64,000 nucleotides of DNA from Galeruca laticollis (taxonomy: Eukaryota > Arthropoda > Insecta > Coleoptera > Chrysomelidae), in assembly GCA_963921935.1 (NCBI GenBank), contig OY998180.1:42842811-42906810 (forward strand), read 5' to 3'. Numbering within the stretch: the stretch's first letter is position 1; each line of letters starts with the position of its first letter. Positions 1 to 9,427 of this stretch are shown piece after piece. Under the pieces are notes generated by a model. That model saw only the letters and a list, made by a program, of their open reading frames with translations, was not told where the DNA came from and did not search any database. Position numbers and translations under genes: made by a program.

Positions 1-270
1 TGCTTAACGCATCTGCCACTACATTCGTCTTTCCTGGGATGTATTTAATTTCAAAGTCATATTCTTGTAATATTAAACCCCATCTATGAACTCTGCTATT
101 GCCAAATCTGTTTTTCAAAATAGTTGTAAGCGAAGAATGATCGGTTTCTATTGTAAATTTTGCTCCTAATAAATAAAATCTAAATTTTGTCACACAGAAA
201 ATTATACTTGCCAATTCTAGCTCTGACACTCCATAATTTCTTTCATAGTTCTTCGTTACCCTTGATACAA
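1..270 (-). pseudogene. Family A copy 1 RNase H fragment (runs off window)
   Basis: Reading right to left in the frame after the RT/RNase H break gives ICFVSRVTKNYERNYGVSE and then the RNase H segment with TIETDHSLL and the tail NVVADALS, the classic gypsy RNase H/tether end. It is the same sequence as 12742-12990 in copy 2. It continues past base 1. It is out of frame with the RT because of the break near 256-275, so the polyprotein would stop at YQG. Confidence 0.8.
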
Positions 271-1850
271 AGCATATGGGTACTCCATGTCATTTTGTAT
301 TTGTAATAAGACTCCTGCAAACCTTTCTTTAGATGCGTCCGTTCGTAATATGAAAGGTAGGTCATAATTCGGATGATAAACTTTCAGTTGTTTAGTAAAA
401 GCTTCTTGAAAATCATTACAAGCCATTTCTGTTTCCTCAGTCCACTTCCATTTATTGTCCTTCTTTAACAGCTTTATTAAAGGTATCTGTTTCGTGCTCA
501 TATCAGGTATCAGACGTTTGAAGTAATTCATCATCCCTAGAAATCCTCTCAGAGATTTTAGATTTGATGGTCTTTTATACTCTATTATTGCTTGGATCCT
601 CTCTTCATCCATGGACATCCCATTTTTGTCTATTTTATAACCTAGGAAGCATATCTCTTCCTGATAAAATTTACATTTATTTTGATTTATTTTTAAACCT
701 GCTCTATCTAATTCTTTTAAAATTATTTCTATATGTTTTAGGTGTTCTTCTTCATCATTTGAGAAGATCAATATATCATCGATATAATGAAGTGCAAAGT
801 CTTCAAATTTATTTAGTATTTGGTGTAATGCTCTAACCAAGGCCGAACAAGCACTTTGTATACCATATGGAGCTACACAGAATCTGTACAACACACCATC
901 AATAGAGAAGCCAGTGTAATCTCTACTATCTTCATCCAAAGGAATCAACCAAAAACTGTGTTTTAAATCAACTTTAGAAAATATTTTCGTATTCGTAATG
1001 CGCCCAAAAATTGCTTCCACATTCATCGGAGCCTCGTATTGTGGTACAGTGTATTGATTAATATTTCTTGCATCTAGGCATAATCTTAAATCACCATTTG
1101 CTTTCTTTACGACCACAATAGGATTTACATATCTTGTGTTACATCTCTCTATAATACCATCCTTTAGCATATTTTGTATCTCTGAATCAACTTCTTTCCT
1201 ATATTTGTAAGGTATGGGATATGTTCTTATTCTGAAATTTCCTATTCCCTTAACTTCTATCTTATGTACATAGTTATTTGCCATTCTCATCTCTTTTTTA
1301 ACTAATCCTTTATATTTAATTATTAAATTCTTCACTTTCTCTGCATATTCCTTATTTCCACACACTAATTCCAATTCTTCCATTATTTCATCCCTCTCCA
1401 TATTCCATAACTTCCTATTATCCTCTCCAATTGCCAATACTTCCATATTTCCAATCCTTTCTATATTCCATAACTTCTTATTATCCTCTTCAATTTCCAA
1501 TTCTTCTATATTTCCTTCTTCAAATTCAATTCTATTACCATTTAATTCAATCTCCATCTTTTCAAAATCAATTCTTGCTTTATATTTCGTTAATTCATCT
1601 ATTCCTATAACTATGTCTGATTCTAAATTATCTACTAACAATAATTGCATCTCAACTTCTTTCCCATCCTTTAATTCAATACTTTGTATTATAGATTTGC
1701 TAACTTCACACAATTTCTTTCCGGTTGCTCCTATTAATGTAGCTTTCGGTATTTTAACTAGCTTATTTTCATAATTTTCAATATTTTCTTCAATTAGTTT
1801 TGTTTTTATTATGGATGCTTCCGAGCCTGTATCTATTAATATTTTGACTA
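256..1850 (-). pseudogene. pol: Family A copy 1 pol: protease and reverse transcriptase
   Basis: The frame opens at about 1860 with NGKLVKILIDTGSEASIIK, a retropepsin active site (IDTGSEAS), followed by the flap-like LIGATGKK and IVIGIDEL of the protease C-terminus. RT follows: LRLCLDARNIN, FSKVDLKHSFW, the YIDDILIFS catalytic box and the FLGYKI thumb start, ending with GMMNYFKRLIP. There is no ATG at the protease; it must be made as part of a gag-pol product, but an in-frame stop and an A-rich frame break lie just upstream (about 1870-1885). The frame ends prematurely at 256, where a one-base shift separates RT from RNase H. Copy 1 lacks the nonsense codon that copy 2 has at 14124-14126. Confidence 0.9.
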
Positions 1851-1965
1851 GTTTCCCATTTAATTTTCCCTCAATTTTTTATCAATCCCATTGCTCCTTT
1901 CAATTCCAAATCTTCCCCAAATTTAATATATTCCCTTGGATGTTCATATGTACAGATGACATTTC

Positions 1966-2220
1966 TTACATTTGGTATGTGCTCGATCCAAAATTTTGGT
2001 CGGGTTCTTGTTCTGTAATAATTTCCGGTTCTACCGATATCACTCTCTCTTCTCTTCTTTGAATATTATTTATCCTTCTTTGTCCTCCATTTCCGTTTCC
2101 TCTTTCTTCCTCCCTATGATCTTTTCTTTGTTCTCTAATTTCTTCTCTTTGTCGGTTGTCGTATTGTCCACTTCTGTTATTTTGCTCCCTGTAGTTTTGT
2201 TCTCTATAATTGTTATTATT
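1966..2220 (-). pseudogene. gag: Family A copy 1 gag C-terminal tail, downstream of LINE insertion
   Basis: The minus strand encodes YREQNYREQNNRSGQYDNRQ and ends GSSTYQM, identical in character to the end of the 135-residue Asn/Arg-rich ORF in copy 2 (14706-15113). It has no CCHC zinc knuckle. Its N-terminal half lies at 7609-7731 on the other side of the inserted LINE. The single-frame reading through the poly-T tract here is a by-product of the LINE poly(A) tail, not real protein. Confidence 0.75.
2207..2220. repeat. LINE target-site duplication, left copy
   Basis: TAATTGTTATTATT occurs here and again at 7595-7608, flanking the LINE exactly. The uninterrupted sequence exists once in copy 2 (about 14946-14959), which proves both the insertion and the 14-bp duplication. 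Confidence 0.93.
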
Positions 2221-2240
2221 TTTTTTTTTTTTTTTTTTAT
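2221..2240 (-). other. LINE poly(A) tail (poly-T on + strand)
   Basis: An almost pure T run at the 3' end of the LINE, directly next to the target duplication, the expected product of target-primed reverse transcription. Confidence 0.9.
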
Positions 2241-2313
2241 TATAGCGCATCGACCTCGAGGGGTCATTAGCGATATTTGGTGTATACATATATAGTTATT
2301 TACATTTGGCATT

Positions 2314-5300
2314 TTACAAAGAATTTACAACATTTATTAATTTAAGAAATGTCTTTAGGTTATGTAAATTGTAGTTTGTTCCTAATACGTCGGATAATCC
2401 ATTATTGGAGAGTTGTCGCTGTTGTGTTAGTTGAGGACATTCAACAAGTAGGTGCTTAATAGTCAGTTTTGAGTCACAATAATTACATTTTGGTTCGGGA
2501 CCATTGTCGAATAGATAACTATGAGTTAGCCGGGTATGACCTAAACGTAGCCGTGTTAGTAGCACTTGATCGCGACGATTCTTTGGTAGGACCGACCACG
2601 GTTTAGTAGACTTTTTTACCTCGTTAAGTTTGGTTCCCGCTGTTTTCCACTTAGCTTCACAAACACTGTTCACTTTAGATTGAATTATACATTTAATATC
2701 CGCACTTACTGAGAACTGCACTACTCGAGCATCTTCGTTGGTTGTGGCGTCTTTTGCTCTTTGATCAGCTTCTTCGTTGCCATCTATTCCTACGTGTGAT
2801 GGGATCCACATAAAGATGATATCTTTATTGTTTTGTTGAGCTATTTTGAGTTCTTCTTTAATTTTTAACACAAGGGGGTGTTTTGTGAATATTTTTTGTA
2901 TGGATTTTATTGAGCTGAGGGAGTCTGTGAGAATAAGATGGTTTTGAGTGTTTGAAGATGAATTGATATTAGCTAAGGCTTCATATAGGGCATATAATTC
3001 AGCTGAGAAGATGGAATATGTATCTGGAAATGTGAACTTATGGGTTGAGTTTGTAGTTACCACCGCGGCTCCAATGCCAGCTGCAGTTTTCGAAGCATCG
3101 GTATAGATTTGGTGATAGTCTGTATAATCTTCTAGTATTGTTTTGAAGGTTGATCTAATACTGAAATTGGGAGTCGAATATTTATCTAGAGAGCTAAGAG
3201 TGGTTATACATTTTGGTTTTTTGATTTGCCAAGGGGGAGTAGATGTAGTCAGTCGAGGGAAACATTTGGGAAAGGAGAAGCTTAGTTTTTCAAGGTACAT
3301 TTTTATTCTAGCATAAAAGGGTTTGGGAGCATGAGGTTTAATTGTGAAAGAATTGGGGAGTTTTTGAGGGGAGCAGTTATGCCTTGTAGGATTGAACGGA
3401 TTGTATATCGTTTTAGCTGCATATGTCAGGCTCAAGTACATACGCCTATCTTCTAAGGAAGGTTCATTAACTTCAGCGTATAAGCTTACAACTGGAGATG
3501 TACGAAAGGCTCCCGTTATTATCCGTAAAGCCGTATTTTGTATTATATCTAACCGTTTTAGGGTTCGTTTGTTGGCTGACGAGTATACGACTGCTGCATA
3601 ATCCAATTTCGATCTGATTAACGTCCTGTATAATGTTAGAAGAGTGTCTCGATCAGCGCCCCAGTTTTTATTGCATAGTGTTTTCAGGAGGTTAAGTCTC
3701 TTTTGACACGTAGATATTAAGTTATTAATGTGTGTATTCCAATTGAGCGTTTCATCAAAGGTTGTACCCAAAAAGTTTAGTGACTTTTCGGCTTTTATGT
3801 TCTGTCCATATAAATGAATATCTGGGATGTTTACTGTTTTCTTTTTGGAGAATAACATAAAGCGAGTTTTGCTAGTAGAAAACATGAAGCCTGTTTTCTC
3901 CGACCATTCCTCTAGATGAGATATGAATTCTTGCGTAAGAGATTTTAGATTGTTCACGTTTTTGCTTTTGCAATAGATAACTAAGTCATCCGCATACAAA
4001 CGAGCTTTCATTGGTGGTTTTAATGCCTGTATGATATCATTCATTGCTATGATAAAAAGGGTGGGGCTAATTACGGACCCTTGTGGAATGCCATTTTTTG
4101 TTTGTTTTAAATCTGACGTGGTTCCGTTTGCTAATATTCTAAAATTTCGTTCTTTTAAAAAGTTTTGGATAAAGTGTAAACAGTTACCTGTTATATTCCA
4201 GCTCAGAAGTTTTTTGATAATGTAATCATGCCAGGCAGTATCGAATGCTTTGTTGATATCGAAGAAGACTGCTAAACATTTTTGTTTTTGTGCAAATGCC
4301 TCATTGATGGTACTTTCCAGGTCTATAATATTGTCGGTAGTTGATCTTTCTTGTCTGAAGCCACTTTGTTCGGGTATTATTAAATTATGTTGCTCTAATG
4401 TCCACAATAGTCTTCTGTTAATGATTTTTTCTAGTAGCTTAGAAATCACTGAAGTAAGAGAAATTGGTCGATATGATTGAGGATTTGATTTTTGGCTTCG
4501 GGGTTTTAGAATAGGTATTATTAGGGATTCTCGCCATGCCTTTGGAAAGGTGTGTTGCAACCAAATCACATTGTAGAGATTTAAGAGATGTTCGTGGGCA
4601 TTGGAAGGAAGATGTTTTAAAAAGGTAGATGGAATTTGGTCAGGACCCGGACAAGTATCTTTAAGGTTGGATAAGGCGTCTTCATATTCTGACATGGTGA
4701 GCGGTACATTTATAGGATCGTCATTTTCTGTAGTCACTTCCAGGCGGTTTTGTTCTTCTAGTGTTTTGTGAGCTAAAAAAGTTTTCGTATAATTGCAATC
4801 ACTGGAACGGTTCTCGTATGTTACAGCAAGCGCATCTGCAATAGTTGAATCAGTTGTCAATATAGTTCCTCCCATGTTGAGTATTTTTATATTATTATTT
4901 GAATTAATGCCAGATATTTTGCGTACCTTCTGCCAGACCTCTGTCATTGGTGTATCTGGGTTTAATGATGAGACATATTCAGTCCAAGATTTGCGCTTTG
5001 CACTTTTGATAGTGTGCCTTGATTTTGCACGTAAGTTTAAAAATTGAAGTTTGTTTTCCGGAGTCTTATATCGTTTGTATCTATTAAAAGCTTTTTTGCT
5101 GGCTCTTAGAGCTGCTTCGCAATCGTTATTCCACCATGGGACCGGAGTGTGCTGTTTGGTGTAAGATGTTTTTCCAATTGATATATTTGCTGCATGTTTT
5201 ATGGTTTCCATAAATTGTTCTAACGATTCGTCTATATTAGGTAGGATAGCACAAGATTCAATTTTTTCTTCAATGACAGTGGAGTAGAGTTGCCAGTCAG

Positions 5301-6048
5301 CAGTTTTAAGTTTCCATTTAGGATGGAAGCTTTGTTTGGTATTATTCTTTGTATTGTTGTATATAATAATGGGGTAATGGTCACTACTGTAGGTATAATC
5401 TAGTCTGTCCCATGTTAACGAAGGGGTTAGGGTTGGATCGCAGATTGTAAGGTCAATACATGAGGATTCTCCGGTCTGTATATTAAATCTTGTGGCTCTG
5501 CCGTCGTTGAGAACAGAAAGGTTAAAGTCGTCTAATATTTGTTCTACAAGGTGACCCTTTGTGTTTTGAGATGTTGAGCCCCAAAGAAAGTTGTGAGCAT
5601 TGAAATCTCCTAGTATGATTCTAGGATGGGGGATTTGTTGTATCAAATTGCCTAAGTCCTGCTGGTTTATTTGCGATCCTGGAGGAAGATATAGGTTGCA
5701 GATATGTAAGTCTTGTTTGTCATGGATTTTAATAGCAATGGCTTCAAGATTACTATTTAGGGGAATTTCCACGGCGTCGATATTATTTTTAGTGAGGATT
5801 GCTACTCCTCCACTAGCTTTTTGAGCAGTATCTCGATGTTTATAAAATTTTTGAAATTGATTTAATGCTTGGACATTGCTATGTTTTAGGTTGGTTTCTT
5901 GCAAACAAATTATGTCAGATTTAAATTCGTTTATGACCTTTTGTAGTATTGGAAGTTTATCAATGAAACCATTTTGGTTCCATTGTAAAATAGATGAGAA
6001 AGAATTGAAAATGGATAAGTATTTTAATAGGTTGACGTTTGTGAACAA
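2314..6048 (-). CDS. LINE ORF2: endonuclease, reverse transcriptase, RNase H
   Basis: A 1244-codon open frame. The N-terminus is an APE-like endonuclease (about residues 15-235): ILQWNQNG, CLQETNLK, ILGDFNAHN and SDHYPI supply the catalytic Asn, Glu, Asp and His. RT spans about residues 480-790: FFDINKAFDTAW (box A), GIPQGSVISPTLF, and YADDLVIY near residue 685. RNase H spans about 980-1110: IYTDASK, SAELYALYEAL, LTDSLSS and IPSHVGIDGNEEAD hold all catalytic acids. A zinc-finger-like C-terminus (CNYCDSK...H...C) follows. No ATG begins this frame: it opens at a TAA near 6106 and the first ATG is near residue 278, inside or after the endonuclease. It overlaps ORF1 by 25 nt, suggesting reinitiation at a TTG or frameshifting. 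No broken motif is visible. Confidence 0.93.
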   Translation of the reverse strand: MFTNVNLLKYLSIFNSFSSILQWNQNGFIDKLPILQKVINEFKSDIICLQETNLKHSNVQALNQFQKFYKHRDTAQKASGGVAILTKNNIDAVEIPLNSNLEAIAIKIHDKQDLHICNLYLPPGSQINQQDLGNLIQQIPHPRIILGDFNAHNFLWGSTSQNTKGHLVEQILDDFNLSVLNDGRATRFNIQTGESSCIDLTICDPTLTPSLTWDRLDYTYSSDHYPIIIYNNTKNNTKQSFHPKWKLKTADWQLYSTVIEEKIESCAILPNIDESLEQFMETIKHAANISIGKTSYTKQHTPVPWWNNDCEAALRASKKAFNRYKRYKTPENKLQFLNLRAKSRHTIKSAKRKSWTEYVSSLNPDTPMTEVWQKVRKISGINSNNNIKILNMGGTILTTDSTIADALAVTYENRSSDCNYTKTFLAHKTLEEQNRLEVTTENDDPINVPLTMSEYEDALSNLKDTCPGPDQIPSTFLKHLPSNAHEHLLNLYNVIWLQHTFPKAWRESLIIPILKPRSQKSNPQSYRPISLTSVISKLLEKIINRRLLWTLEQHNLIIPEQSGFRQERSTTDNIIDLESTINEAFAQKQKCLAVFFDINKAFDTAWHDYIIKKLLSWNITGNCLHFIQNFLKERNFRILANGTTSDLKQTKNGIPQGSVISPTLFIIAMNDIIQALKPPMKARLYADDLVIYCKSKNVNNLKSLTQEFISHLEEWSEKTGFMFSTSKTRFMLFSKKKTVNIPDIHLYGQNIKAEKSLNFLGTTFDETLNWNTHINNLISTCQKRLNLLKTLCNKNWGADRDTLLTLYRTLIRSKLDYAAVVYSSANKRTLKRLDIIQNTALRIITGAFRTSPVVSLYAEVNEPSLEDRRMYLSLTYAAKTIYNPFNPTRHNCSPQKLPNSFTIKPHAPKPFYARIKMYLEKLSFSFPKCFPRLTTSTPPWQIKKPKCITTLSSLDKYSTPNFSIRSTFKTILEDYTDYHQIYTDASKTAAGIGAAVVTTNSTHKFTFPDTYSIFSAELYALYEALANINSSSNTQNHLILTDSLSSIKSIQKIFTKHPLVLKIKEELKIAQQNNKDIIFMWIPSHVGIDGNEEADQRAKDATTNEDARVVQFSVSADIKCIIQSKVNSVCEAKWKTAGTKLNEVKKSTKPWSVLPKNRRDQVLLTRLRLGHTRLTHSYLFDNGPEPKCNYCDSKLTIKHLLVECPQLTQQRQLSNNGLSDVLGTNYNLHNLKTFLKLINVVNSL

Positions 6049-7295
6049 TCGCTTTCCTGTTCTGTATCTGAATAGGTTAATTGCAGGTGTATTAAAAGTT
6101 TTTTCTTAATTTTTGTACATCTTGTTTTGATAGCCCGGTGGGTAAAATGCGGATAAATTTTGGTTAACATATATATTAGTGCTGTGAGGTCGGTTGTGTA
6201 GTCTTGAATGATGCTTACTGGGTCGGCTGATCCGTAAACGTTTACGAAAAGATCTGATATTTGGGTAAAGTTGAGAATAAAGGGTGGATTGTGTTCGTTG
6301 ATAATTTTTCTCACTGGCTCCATAAGAACTTCGATTGGGAGATCTTTTTTGTTGTTTGTTTTGATTTTCTTTAAGTTTGCTTTGGGTTGCGGTTTAGTGA
6401 AAGGGTCTTTCTTGGCTTCGTTTGTTTCTTCTTCTGGTTGAGGAGAAGGTGTCTCTATTTCCTTAAAAGTACGTTTTGTTAATTTTTGATTGTCCGTTTC
6501 TATTGTAGAATTTTGCTCGGAGGATGTAGGTGTTTCAGTATTTATGTTTATTGGTTGTTCGTTGTGGGAAGTGGTCTCAAGTGGAGCGGTAGGGGTACTA
6601 GTAGTGGGAGGTGGAGAGTGTGATGCTGTTTCGCAATTTGCTGCGGTGTGACCTGGCTTTTTACAAGAAAAGCAGAGTGAGTCTTGGGAGAGGAAAATTC
6701 TGTAAGTTGTATCCTCATAATTTATCAAAAATGATTCTGGAAGTGTGTGTGTTGGTGGAGTTATGAAAATTTGACGTCTGAAGCTGTAAATATGATTAAA
6801 TTCGGGGAGATTTGAGCTGATTCTAAGAAATGACATCGTAGAAAGAGTGATAATGCCCAGTTTGCTTAATTCATTCACTAATATAGCGTGTGGTATTGTA
6901 GGACAAACGTTAGAAAGTACAAGCCTTTCTGAGGGTGTTACATATTTACGGGCCTGCACAATTTCATTGTTAATTTTGATCTTTCCTTCGTGATTAGTAA
7001 TGAACTTTTCTACTATGCTAGGACTAGTAAGATACATGCAAATTCTTTTGTTCGATAGTCTTGAAGTGAATAATATATTTTTGGGTTCAATCATTGTTCC
7101 TAGAGGTATAAGGTAATCTTGGAGTGTTGCGTTTTCTATAGCAGGAAAGATTATTGCTTGTTCTTTCTTTGGGAAGTGTTGTTGAGAAGTTACATCTGAG
7201 TAAGTTTTTAAGGTGTTATTCTGAGAACCCCTGTAGTCAGCAGTCCCAGCAGATAGTGTTGACATATTCATATTTTTGTACGAATTTTCACTCAT
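6024..7295 (-). CDS. LINE ORF1: RNA-binding, gag-like protein with one CCHC knuckle
   Basis: A 423-residue ATG-started protein. One zinc knuckle of the form CX2CX4HX4C is at residues 208-221 (CFSCKKPGHTAANC); upstream, residues 45-200 form a domain likely to be RRM-like, and the Pro/Ser/Thr-rich stretch 225-300 is probably disordered. The C-terminal segment (DLFVNVYGSADP, LTALIYMLTKIYP) recurs in decayed form in the second LINE at 59453-59752, so it is a conserved domain of this group. In I-type LINEs the ORF1 protein coats the RNA to form the transposition RNP. The frame is intact. Confidence 0.88.
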   Translation of the reverse strand: MSENSYKNMNMSTLSAGTADYRGSQNNTLKTYSDVTSQQHFPKKEQAIIFPAIENATLQDYLIPLGTMIEPKNILFTSRLSNKRICMYLTSPSIVEKFITNHEGKIKINNEIVQARKYVTPSERLVLSNVCPTIPHAILVNELSKLGIITLSTMSFLRISSNLPEFNHIYSFRRQIFITPPTHTLPESFLINYEDTTYRIFLSQDSLCFSCKKPGHTAANCETASHSPPPTTSTPTAPLETTSHNEQPININTETPTSSEQNSTIETDNQKLTKRTFKEIETPSPQPEEETNEAKKDPFTKPQPKANLKKIKTNNKKDLPIEVLMEPVRKIINEHNPPFILNFTQISDLFVNVYGSADPVSIIQDYTTDLTALIYMLTKIYPHFTHRAIKTRCTKIKKKLLIHLQLTYSDTEQESDCSQTSTY

Positions 7296-7594
7296 GAACC
7301 TGAATACGGACCTGTTCTTCGAGTTTCGTCGAACATATCGGTACTGATAAGAGTAGAGGTTTGACTCTTTTTTGTTGGAGATAGTTCCAAAAGAAACTTG
7401 CAGGTTAGGTGATTCAAATTGATGTTTACGTTTAGATATCGAAAAACGTACTTACGTATATGGTTAGGTACACTAATATGTTGTATATTAAATGTAGTAT
7501 AGGTTTTTAAAACACAATAGACCACTGTTTAAATATTGATTTGTTAAGAGCTGACAATTTATCTGTATCAGTGATAGATGCCAGGACCGAACTC
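7296..7594 (-). promoter_or_regulatory. LINE 5' UTR with presumed internal promoter
   Basis: 299 bp between the insertion edge and the ORF1 ATG. LINEs of this group carry an internal promoter near the 5' end, usually TATA-less. The element starts GAGTTCGGTCC, and its presence up to the target duplication shows the copy is not 5'-truncated. No specific factor sites are claimed. Confidence 0.6.
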
Positions 7595-7608
7595 TAATTG
7601 TTATTATT
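7595..7608. repeat. LINE target-site duplication, right copy
   Basis: Second copy of TAATTGTTATTATT, directly abutting the LINE 5' end; see 2207-2220. Confidence 0.93.
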
Positions 7609-7731
7609 ATTGTATCTAAAATTTCTGTTATAATTATTGTTATTTCCTGGATTGTTATTATAATTATTGTTATTGTTATAATCTCCATTGTTATTATATC
7701 TGTTAATGTAATTATTTCTGTATTTCATCAT
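7609..7731 (-). pseudogene. gag: Family A copy 1 gag tail, N-terminal half
   Basis: Starts MMKYRNNYINRYNNNGDY and continues as an Asn/Tyr-rich run (NNNNYNRNF) until the LINE insertion edge. Copy 2 carries one additional 30-bp (ten-codon) repeat unit here. About 180 bp of non-coding sequence separates it from the main gag ORF (stop at 7913), so it is either a separate small ORF or a gag tail separated by old mutations. Confidence 0.7.
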
Positions 7732-7912
7732 TATATCTTCACGTATCCTAATTGCTATCTATGTACAAAATTATATTTACATATGTTTTTTTTTAATTAT
7801 TATTTGTTAATTATAAACTTTTTATTTACATGTGGTTTTTATATCCTTTCTTGACCTTTTACAATTCCTTATTCGTCTTCTAGATTCCGGTCCAATAATA
7901 CAGCCTTATTAT

Positions 7913-9265
7913 TCAATTTAATTTTCTTTTCCTAAATTTCGTTTTGTCCTCTTCTCTTATTGTTTGATTCTCTTCTATCTGCTTCCTAAGTTTCTTAAAA
8001 TTTTCCACTGTGTCTTTTCCAATTTTGTTGTCCCCTATCTCATCAATTTTTACCAATAGATTCATCAAAATTTGCGTTTCCAATTTCTTCATAATATTGT
8101 TTCTTCTTTTTATTATTTCATTTTCCATAATACTCTCACTTCCTATCATTTCATTTTTAATTATCCTATTAAAATTTCTTGGATCAATTATCTTTATATT
8201 TCTGCCAAGTTTTACTCTCATTTCGAAATTTTCTGCATAAATTATTGTTTCTATATTCTGTCCTATGGTTTGTTCTATTTCTTCCTTGGTTTCTTGTAAT
8301 ATCTTATTCATTTCCTCTAACTTCCAATTAAGTTGTATCCCCCTATTATTATTATTATTTGTCTTACCATATGTCACTATTCGTTTTAATGTATTAACAT
8401 TTGGGTCTGTTATTTTCCAATAAATCTCTTTTTCATAAATTTTCATGACTTCCTCACTTCCTAGATTCTGTAAATTGCTATCTATCATTTTCTCATTTAT
8501 TTGTCTTTGTATTTTTACTTCATCAAATTCCATTTTATTACTTAATTTTTGTTCTATAGTATCATCATTTATATTTTCATTTTGTATCTTTACATCCATT
8601 TGAATCTCTTCTTTGAAATCCTTTTCTTTCTCCTCCATTTTGTTAATTCTGTTAATCTGTGAATTATCTATTTCCGTTATTTCTTTAATCTCCTCTCCTC
8701 TTATTTCTTGTTTAGTTGATTCTATTTTATTTTCCATGTATGTATTTGATTTTTCCAATATCTTCTCAAAATGTCCCAATTTTTCTTCCATCAATTTTAT
8801 TATCAGTTCCTTAGTTTGTTTAATTTCTTGTCTATTTTTATTCATATCTTCCCTAATATCATCCCTCATACTATTCATATTCTCATTTTGTTTATCCATT
8901 TTTTTATCTCGTTTATCCAAATCTCCTCTTATTTCTCTCATCATCATTTGGAGCATACTCACAACGTCCATTTCCTCTTTTTTTTCTTTAAATTCTTGTT
9001 TGTCCTCTTCTGTTTGTTTTTTAGACTCTTGTCTATTCTCTTGTTCTGTTTCTTCTTGCAATGGTGCATCTTCTTCTTCCTGTCCTTGTTCTGCAATATC
9101 TTCGTCTGGACGTTCTCTTCCTTGTTTCAAGTATTGCACTTGAAAATCTCCTCTTCCATGATTCCTTTCCTCCCTCTCTTGTTCAGATCCACTTTCACCT
9201 CCTACTTGTTTTCCGTCTCTCAAAGTCATCTTCCTTTCCATTTTTGTATTTGACTCTTCTTTCAA
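7913..9265 (-). CDS. gag: Family A copy 1 gag-like protein
   Basis: Open 450-residue frame. The second Met (start MERKMTLRDGKQVG, ATG near 9241) matches the start of the family B gag (MEQRMTLRDGKQVG) and is the likelier initiator. The N-terminal 60 residues are acidic and Glu/Gln-rich; residues ~90-240 are a long charged, probable coiled-coil region (MREIRGDLDKRDKKMDKQ). The C-terminal third (EEVMKIYEKEIYWKITDP onward) is a distinct segment I do not recognise. The W-W capsid motif of typical Ty3/gypsy gag, seen in element C, is absent, so the capsid may have been replaced or lost. The frame is intact here but broken in copy 2. Confidence 0.75.
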   Translation of the reverse strand: MKEESNTKMERKMTLRDGKQVGGESGSEQEREERNHGRGDFQVQYLKQGRERPDEDIAEQGQEEEDAPLQEETEQENRQESKKQTEEDKQEFKEKKEEMDVVSMLQMMMREIRGDLDKRDKKMDKQNENMNSMRDDIREDMNKNRQEIKQTKELIIKLMEEKLGHFEKILEKSNTYMENKIESTKQEIRGEEIKEITEIDNSQINRINKMEEKEKDFKEEIQMDVKIQNENINDDTIEQKLSNKMEFDEVKIQRQINEKMIDSNLQNLGSEEVMKIYEKEIYWKITDPNVNTLKRIVTYGKTNNNNNRGIQLNWKLEEMNKILQETKEEIEQTIGQNIETIIYAENFEMRVKLGRNIKIIDPRNFNRIIKNEMIGSESIMENEIIKRRNNIMKKLETQILMNLLVKIDEIGDNKIGKDTVENFKKLRKQIEENQTIREEDKTKFRKRKLN

Positions 9266-9303
9266 TACAGTTAAAAAATTTGTTTCAATCCTTTTTATTA
9301 TTA

Positions 9304-9427
9304 TTTACCTTCGTTTGGTGCGTCAATTATTATAATTCGTTTGATATAAAGGTTTTATATTACTTTAGCCCCACGTTGCGTGCGTCATTTATTTACTGGA
9401 TAGATTTTAGCCCTACATTGGGGGCCA
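9304..9427 (-). promoter_or_regulatory. Leader with repeated primer-site-like motifs
   Basis: Next to the LTR, minus strand 9427 to 9409 reads TGGCCCCCAATGTAGGGCT, close to the primer-binding consensus TGGCGCCCAACGTGGGGC expected from an insect tRNA-Lys 3' end (from memory of that tRNA). A second related motif lies at 9366-9386 (containing CAACGTGGGGCT) and a shorter third near 9310-9325. Only the LTR-adjacent one should prime. Similar multi-copy leaders occur in elements B and C. Confidence 0.65.

Larger units (their letters stand above)
2221..7594 (-). mobile_element. Full-length I-type LINE (non-LTR retrotransposon)
   Basis: A complete 5.4-kb LINE on the minus strand, inserted in the gag tail of family A copy 1. 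From 5' to 3': ~299-bp 5' UTR starting GAGTTCGGTCCTGGCATC at 7594, ORF1 (6024-7295), ORF2 (2314-6048), short 3' UTR (2241-2313) and an A tail seen as poly-T at 2221-2240. A 14-bp target duplication borders it. ORF2 has an APE-type endonuclease, RT and RNase H, which places it in the I/R1/LOA/Outcast group rather than Jockey or L1; the exact clade is not settled. Both ORFs are open, so it may be a recent, possibly competent insertion. Confidence 0.93.
1..9427 (-). mobile_element. Family A gypsy-like LTR retrotransposon, copy 1 internal region
   Basis: Internal domain of a Ty3/gypsy-like element read right to left: primer-site-like leader (9409-9427), gag (7913-9265), Asn-rich gag tail, protease, reverse transcriptase and the start of RNase H at the window edge. 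The rest of pol (integrase, 3' LTR) lies outside the window. A LINE at 2221-7594 splits the gag tail. Compared with copy 2 (11522-16020) I count only about nine substitutions over positions 1-2220 versus 12742-14960, so the two copies are more than 99% alike. It shares with copy 2 a frame break between RT and RNase H, so it is not an autonomous element as it stands. Confidence 0.9.

Noticed and set aside
564..836. 90-codon plus-strand ORF (repeated at 13304-13576)
   Set aside because: Antisense shadow of the RT in family A; identical because the element is duplicated.
1966..2312. ORFs running through the poly-T/poly-A tract
   Set aside because: Created by the LINE poly(A) tail joined to gag; the lysine run is not protein.
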